A stretch of DNA of 64,000 bases from Galbula dea (Eukaryota; Chordata; Aves; Piciformes; Galbulidae): assembly GCA_013399015.1 (NCBI GenBank), contig VWZX01008946.1:1-64000 (forward strand). The letters are read 5' to 3'. A program made the position numbers and the translations under genes. Position 1 is the first letter of the stretch. Each line of letters begins with the position of its first letter. Below the pieces are notes generated by a model. It searched no databases and was not told where the DNA came from. It was given only the letters and a program-made list of their open reading frames with translations. Of the stretch, positions 59,384-64,000 are shown in pieces.

Positions 59384-59446
59384 TTAGGTTGATGGTTGGA
59401 CTTGATCGTCTTAGAGGTCTCTTCCAACCTTAATGATTCTATGATC
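59384..59446 (+). mobile_element. CR1 extreme 3' end (type F)
   Basis: AGGTTGATGGTTGGACTTGA, then TTAGAGGTCTCTTCCAACCT and the tail ATGATTCTATGA. It is directly abutted by a type-A tail. Confidence 0.86.
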
Positions 59447-59566
59447 AAGTCTAAACAATGCTCTTAGGCACATAGTGTGACTTTGGGGTTATCAGTTGTT
59501 CAGTTGGAGTTGAACTTGATGGTCCTTGTGGGTCCCTTCTAGCTCAGGACATTCTATGATTCTGTA
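59447..59566 (+). mobile_element. CR1 extreme 3' end (type A)
   Basis: CTCTTAGGCACATAGTGTGA, then GGGTCCCTTCTAGCTCAGGA and the tail ATTCTATGATTCTGTA. It starts within one or two bases of the previous tail, in the same orientation. Confidence 0.86.
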
Positions 59567-59733
59567 ATAGTGAAGTCTAAAGCAGAATAGAGCGTAAGCC
59601 AAATAGCAAGTAGACCAGTAATGAAAACGGCTACCTTTATTGAACAACCAAGGTCAGTTTTTGCATTGAAACTGTTTAGAAGAGAATGTGATGGGCTTAC
59701 CTTATACTATAGCAGGTCTAATTTTATCAGGGG

Positions 59734-59961
59734 TTGGTACTGGAACCAGTGCTTTTCAATCTATTCATTGACGACCTGGCTGAGGGAACAGAGTGTGCTC
59801 TCAGCAAGTTTGCTGATGACACTAAAGTGGGTGGAGTGGCGGACACCCCAGAAGGTTGTGCTGCCATTCAGCGAGACTTAGAGAGGCTGGAGAGTTGGGC
59901 AGGGAGACATGGAATGGAATTCAGCAAGGCCAAGTGTCGAGTTTTGCACCTGGGAAAGACC
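59734..59961 (+). pseudogene. CR1 reverse-transcriptase motif C fragment
   Basis: 76 codons before the N: LVLEPVLFNLFIDDLAEG, LSKFADDTKVGGVADTPEG, RDLERLESWAGR, FSKAKCRVLHLGKT. The FADD motif is intact. Residues match those of the copy at 26420-26824 almost exactly, so both belong to one subfamily. It is truncated at the 5' side and cut by the N. Confidence 0.88.
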
Positions 59962-59962
59962 N
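59962..59962. other. Ambiguous base at a CR1 junction
   Basis: An N joins non-adjacent ORF2 positions, like 9539 and 23223. Confidence 0.75.
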
Positions 59963-60364
59963 GGGTCTCTTGAGCTTGGAGAAGAGGAGACTAAGGGGTG
60001 ATCTCCTTTATGCTTATATATGTGATCATCTCAGTATATGAAGGGTGGGTGTCAGGAGGATGGGGTCAGGCTCTTCTCGGTGAGGCCCAGTGACAAGACA
60101 AGAGGCAGTGGTTGTAAGCTGAAGCACAGGAGGTTCCAAGTGAATACAAGGTAAAATGTTTTCCCAGTGAGGGTGGTGGAGCACTGGCACAGGCTGCCCA
60201 GAGAGGTTGTGGAGTCTCCTCCTCTGAAGATACTCAAAACCTGTCTGGACATGTTTCTGCATGACCTGTCCTAGGGAATCCTGCTGTGGCAGGGGGGTTG
60301 GACTAGATGATCTTTTGAGGTCCCTTCCAGCTCCCATTCCAGCTCTCCTTCTGTGATTCTGTGA

Positions 60365-61071
60365 AATCAAAGTCTGTCCCTGTCCTTAAACCTACCTACC
60401 ATTTGTTCAGTTGTACCTCTGAAGTGAACAAACTGCTTCAGAAACAGGATCCTAAGCAAAAGAAAGCAAATCTTCAAATCATTGTGCAGGTTCACAGCAG
60501 AGGTTCATGCCTTGCATTAGCCTCCACTGCCTCCTTTGAGCTCCAACTATGAGCTTTATGGTGAGTGATGGAACAACGTGTATATTAACGGTGCTGGTGA
60601 GCATTTCTGTTGACAACAGCCTGTTCAGCTGGAATGAGACATTTCACAATACCGTTACGGGGCAAGAACATGCATTATCCTGTCACTTCCATCACAGCAG
60701 TCACTAGATGATTAAAGTACTTGGGAAAGCAGTGTGTTAAATAACCTAGTTTGTTAGATGTTTTGTACATACTGTTTGGATTAGTGTATGCATCTATATG
60801 GAAAGCCATCTGTATGCAGCTTAGAGAATGTGAAAACAAATATTTGAGTAGGTTGTAGTAAAATAATAGCTGACATTTGTTATTTTTCTTAATATGCAGT
60901 TTCCCTGGACCTACTGTTATTTATTATATTGACCTTTATTACATGGTTCTTTACATTAATATCAGCAATGACTTCGTCAACAAACGTAGGTAGACTGTTA
61001 GCCTGAAGTGTCTTGAAAAATGAGATTCTATCCAGCAAGTGCCCAAGTTACCAGATAAAAATAAAAGGTTT
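60365..61071. other. Unique spacer
   Basis: No feature recognised. Confidence 0.5.
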
Positions 61072-62315
61072 TCACAGAAGCACCAGGGGGCTGAGTTTGG
61101 CAGGAACCTCTTGAGATCATTTCATCCAACCTGCTCAAACCAGGGTTACCTCGAGCTGGTTGCCCGTTACTGTGTCCAGTTGGGTTTTGAGTGTCTCCAA
61201 GGATGGAGACTCCACAATTTCTCTGGCCAGCCTGGTCTAATGCTTGACTACCTTTGCAATCAAAACCTTTTTTCCCTTTGTTCAGGTAGGTGTTTTCTGT
61301 ATTTCATTTTGTGCATGTTGCCCCTTGTCCTGCCACTGGCCTCTGCTGAGAAGAGCCTGGCTCCATCCTGCATGCTCTCCTTGTCTGGTACTTATACCCA
61401 TGGATAAGATCCCCCAAGCCTTCTCTTCTCCAGGCAGAGCAGTCTCAGCTCTCTCAGCCTCTCTCATATGGCAGACACTCCAATCCCTTCATTATCATTG
61501 TGGTCTTTTGCTGGACTCAGTACCATAACTTCATGTGGAGGGGGGTTTTCTGTTTGTTTTTGGGTTTGCATTTTGTTTGTTTGTTTGTGTTTTGTTTTGT
61601 TTGGGGTTTTGATTTGGGGTTTTGTTATTGGTTTTGGTTTGTTTTTTTTTTTTTCTGAGGAGCCCATAACACATCACTGGAGATGTGGCTTTGCCACTGC
61701 TAGGGAGAGAGGAAGGATCACCTCCCTTGACCTGTTGTCAATGCTTTGGCATCTGCAACCCACGACACTCTTGGTCTCCTTTGCTGCAAGGAGAGTTTGG
61801 TTGCTGGCTCATGGTCAGCTTGATGTCCATCAGGACCTTCACTGAAGAGTTGCTTTCAGCTGGTTGGCCATGGGTGTTTACAGTGTATGGTGGTGTTCCT
61901 CCCTGGGGAAAGGACTTCGCTCTGCTTTCTCCAGCCTGTTGAGACCCCTCTGAATGGCAGTGTGAGTGCCTGATGTGTTGGCGAGGTTTTCTGTGAACTG
62001 TGAATGAGGAGGGCATGCTCTGCCACATCCTCCAGGTCTTTAAAGATGATGCTAAGCATATTGGCCCCAGTATTGCTCCTTGTGGTTCACCACTGGTGAC
62101 TAGCCTCCAGCTAGGCCTTGCTCTGTTGGTTCCACCACTCATACCCTGGTGGTGTAGCCTACCTTTGTGTCTGCTCAGGCAATCCATACTTCGTCAGCTC
62201 TTTCATGAGGATATTATGGGAAATGATGCCAAAACCCCTGATAACATGGAGGTGGGCACTGTCTGCTGCCCTCCCTTTACCAGAGAGCCAGTCATCTCAT
62301 CATAGCAGGCTGTCA
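61072..62315 (-). mobile_element. Old degenerate CR1, split by a GT-rich tract (probably type F-like)
   Basis: It starts with a heavily decayed reversed terminus (TTCACAGAAGCACCAGGGGG, GGAACCTCTTGAGATCAT). The 3' UTR and ORF2 C-terminus follow to about 61530, then a low-complexity tract (61539-61656). It resumes at the next ORF2 region (61657 onwards, GGAGCCCATAACACATCACT), then reaches the palm: TSGEPQGAILGP on the minus strand near 62070-62105, and a LADFVK-like upstream end near 62315. It has many substitutions and indels. It is the most diverged long copy here. Confidence 0.82.
61539..61656. repeat. GTTT/GGGGTTTT-rich low-complexity tract
   Basis: About 118 bases almost free of A and C, with GTTT, TTTTG and GGGGTTTT units and a terminal T run. 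It sits inside the old CR1 and has probably expanded after insertion. Confidence 0.85.
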
Positions 62316-62907
62316 GCTTTGTTTTGGTGATCTTCCTTAGAACTTACTTGCTTTGGTGTATCTGGCATGCAAATACACTTCTTTTTTTCGGTTGAGCAAA
62401 GCACAAGTGGGTGCCACTAGGTACCAGCAATAGGTGAGCAGAACCACTGTATTCCTGTGGAGTTCCCCAAACCTTCTGGTGTTTATATACCACAGAGGAA
62501 CAAATGGCTGGTAAAAGCTGCATTACTAATGTGAAATGCAGAAAAACAAATCAATTTATTTTTTTCTCAATTTTGATTCTTCCCCACTTTTCTATACAAG
62601 TATATCACCATATAATCTTCCTAATTTTTAAAGATTTATTGTCAGCTTGGCTGCTGCTGACTCTTTCAAAAGTTCAGTGAGAAATTTCTTTCACTGCAGA
62701 AGTTGAGTGAAGCCACACTGTCTGCCTCACATGGTGTCACAGCACAGGGCACCACTGTCAATGCCCTTTTGCAGCAGGTGTTCCAGGCTTTCATTCATTT
62801 TTATAACAGGAAGACAGGCATGAGAAGCCTGATCTCCTGGAAGATGCATTCTCATGGCTGCTCTCTGCAGAAGTGTGCTTACAGTGGACAGAACTGTCAT
62901 CATGTCC
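62316..62907. other. Unique spacer
   Basis: No CR1 similarity is clear before about 62908, and no gene is supported. Confidence 0.5.
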
Positions 62908-63352
62908 AAGGCTTCCAAAAACAGGCAATGAAGCTGGTGAAAGGTCTAGAGCACAGGTATTGTGAGGAGTGGCTGAGGGAACTGGGGTTGTTTAGTCTGG
63001 AGAAAAGGAGGCTCAGGGGAGACCTTCTCACTTTCTACAGTTCCCTGAAAGGAGGTTACAGTGAGGTGGGGGTTGGTCTCTCTCCCAGGTGGAAAGCAAT
63101 AGGACAAGAGGAGACAGCCTCAAGCTGTGCCTGGAGAGGTTCAGATGGGATGTTAGGAACAATTTCTTTACAGAAAAGTAACTAGGCATTGGAACAGGCT
63201 GCTCAGGGCAGTGATGGAGTGTGCACCCTGGAGGTGTTCAAAAAATGTGTACACGTGGCACTTTGTGACATGGTTTAATGGCATGGGGGTGTTGGGTTGA
63301 CAGTTGGACTTGATGAGCTTAGAGGTCTTTTCCAACCTTAATGATTCTATGT
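62908..63352 (+). mobile_element. CR1 3' end (type F)
   Basis: It starts near the KQAMKLVKGLEHRYCEEWLR segment of ORF2 and runs through LGLFSLEKRRLRGDLLTFYS and a frameshifted DRTRGDSLKL equivalent. The type-F 3' UTR (GGCATGGGGGTGTTGGGTTG) follows, ending at CCTTAATGATTCTATG. Confidence 0.92.
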
Positions 63353-63937
63353 ACAAGGAGTAGCTGTTTTCAGGGTTTTTTTACAGCTGGGAGCAACCAA
63401 CTCCTCAGTGGTCTTCAGGGGCAAGGCTGGAAGCCTGTAAAGACATATAGATATATCTAAGTACTCAGTAAAATGGTTGTTTAATTTTTTGGTATTTTTT
63501 TCACATTGCAGTATGAAACTCAGTAAAATATCTGCAGGAATAATTCACGTGGGCAGATGTAATTAATAAGAAATTCAGATGAAGTATGCTGTCAGTAGGC
63601 AGTGAAAAACAAAGGCATTAGTCAGGGTGGAGGAAAACTTTGTATTTTGTAGTTTAACCTGTGTAAGTTACTCACACCATCTGTGTCATAGTTTTGGTGC
63701 CATTACTTATAGTTATGGTTGCAGAGTGCTGGCCTGACAGCACTCTCCCTACAGAAGCAACACTGTTCTGCTGCACACAGAGAAACTCAAGTGCTGATAA
63801 ATGTGCCTCTGATTAGGTATTCACCAGAAGTCAAAGTATCTGCATTTCTGTGAAATTAAGGAAAAAATGCTATCATGTTAAAGAAAGTTCTTGAGATGAA
63901 AGGAATACAGGGCTTGTCATTTTAATGCTGAATGGCA
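63353..63937. other. Unique spacer
   Basis: AT-rich DNA with no feature recognised. Confidence 0.5.
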
Positions 63938-64000
63938 TATAGGATCATAGAAACATTAGGTTTGGAAAACACCTTCAAGATCATTGAGTCCTACTGGTAA
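63938..64000 (-). mobile_element. CR1 3' end running off the window
   Basis: TATAGGATCATAGAAACATT followed by TTTGGAAAACACCTTCAAGA is the reversed CR1 terminus. The element continues beyond the right edge. Confidence 0.8.

Larger units (their letters stand above)
59731..60364 (+). mobile_element. CR1 copy joined across an N (type C)
   Basis: It starts in the palm just before motif C and is open through the FADD motif to VLHLGKT. The N at 59962 follows, then it resumes at LLSLEKRRLRGDLLYAY, skipping about 400 bp of consensus. It ends with the type-C 3' UTR (GCATGACCTGTCCTAGGGAA) and GTGATTCTGTGA. Confidence 0.9.

Noticed and set aside
61539..61656. GGGGTTTT-like units as an interstitial telomere repeat
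   Set aside because: Vertebrate telomere repeats are TTAGGG; these units are irregular and lack A. It is simple low complexity.

Overview
The window is vertebrate nuclear DNA, almost certainly from a bird. At least 36 CR1 LINE copies, or parts of copies, are recognisable in six sequence types. They end in the CR1 hallmark of short ATTCTGTG-like tail repeats, and nearly all are 5'-truncated. By my own boundary estimates CR1 covers about 16-17 kb, roughly a quarter of the window. That is high for a typical bird. It would fit a lineage with a CR1 expansion such as woodpeckers, or a repeat-rich chromosome, but the sequence alone does not settle which. No host protein-coding exon, rRNA or tRNA gene, or CRISPR array could be supported. 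The window reads as intergenic or deep intronic DNA.

Layout: 1-1038 is the endonuclease part of a minus-strand CR1 running off the left edge. 3-5 kb holds two minus-strand CR1 3' ends, one with a long open reverse-transcriptase C-terminus. 7.6-16.3 kb has scattered short CR1 tails and one open ORF2 C-terminus (15150-15746). 17.8-18.6, 21.6-22.4 and 22.9-23.5 kb are longer fragments. 25.1-26.9 kb is a minus-strand CR1 with the reverse-transcriptase core, split by a plus-strand CR1 of another type. 28.3-30.4 kb is a three-layer nest: a minus-strand LTR, split by a plus-strand CR1, itself split by a minus-strand CR1. 31-46.9 kb is poor in repeats, with only a few short tails. 46.9-51.9 kb holds CR1s, a second LTR-like element with 40-bp tandem repeats (48186-48658), a long hairpin (48877-49005) and a long minus-strand CR1 with reverse-transcriptase motifs. 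54.8-64 kb holds further CR1s, including an old degenerate copy split by a GT-rich tract.

For reference, I sorted the CR1s by shared 3' sequence into types A-F (my labels, not database names). A: 3864, 28717, 34587, 59447. B: 15150, 29055, 57889. C: 8841, 9400, 10799, 20240, 22950, 25130, 44213, 59731. D: 7611, 21626, 54780. E: 14440, 15990, 25844, 30922, 35934, 42541, 50558. F: 3279, 16251, 17812, 27371, 46989, 49640, 59384, 62908 and probably 61072 and 63938. The nests give a relative order of activity: B after A after the LTR, and E after at least one C copy.

Every single-base N in the window lies inside a CR1, and three of the five join CR1 positions that are not adjacent in intact copies. 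Several odd-looking CR1s are therefore probably assembly collapses. I found no convincing new biological system. The strongest leads are the nests, the LTR with repeated CCAAT-containing units, the hairpin element and a speculative TATA/GC-rich/splice-donor cluster at 41.2-41.5 kb.
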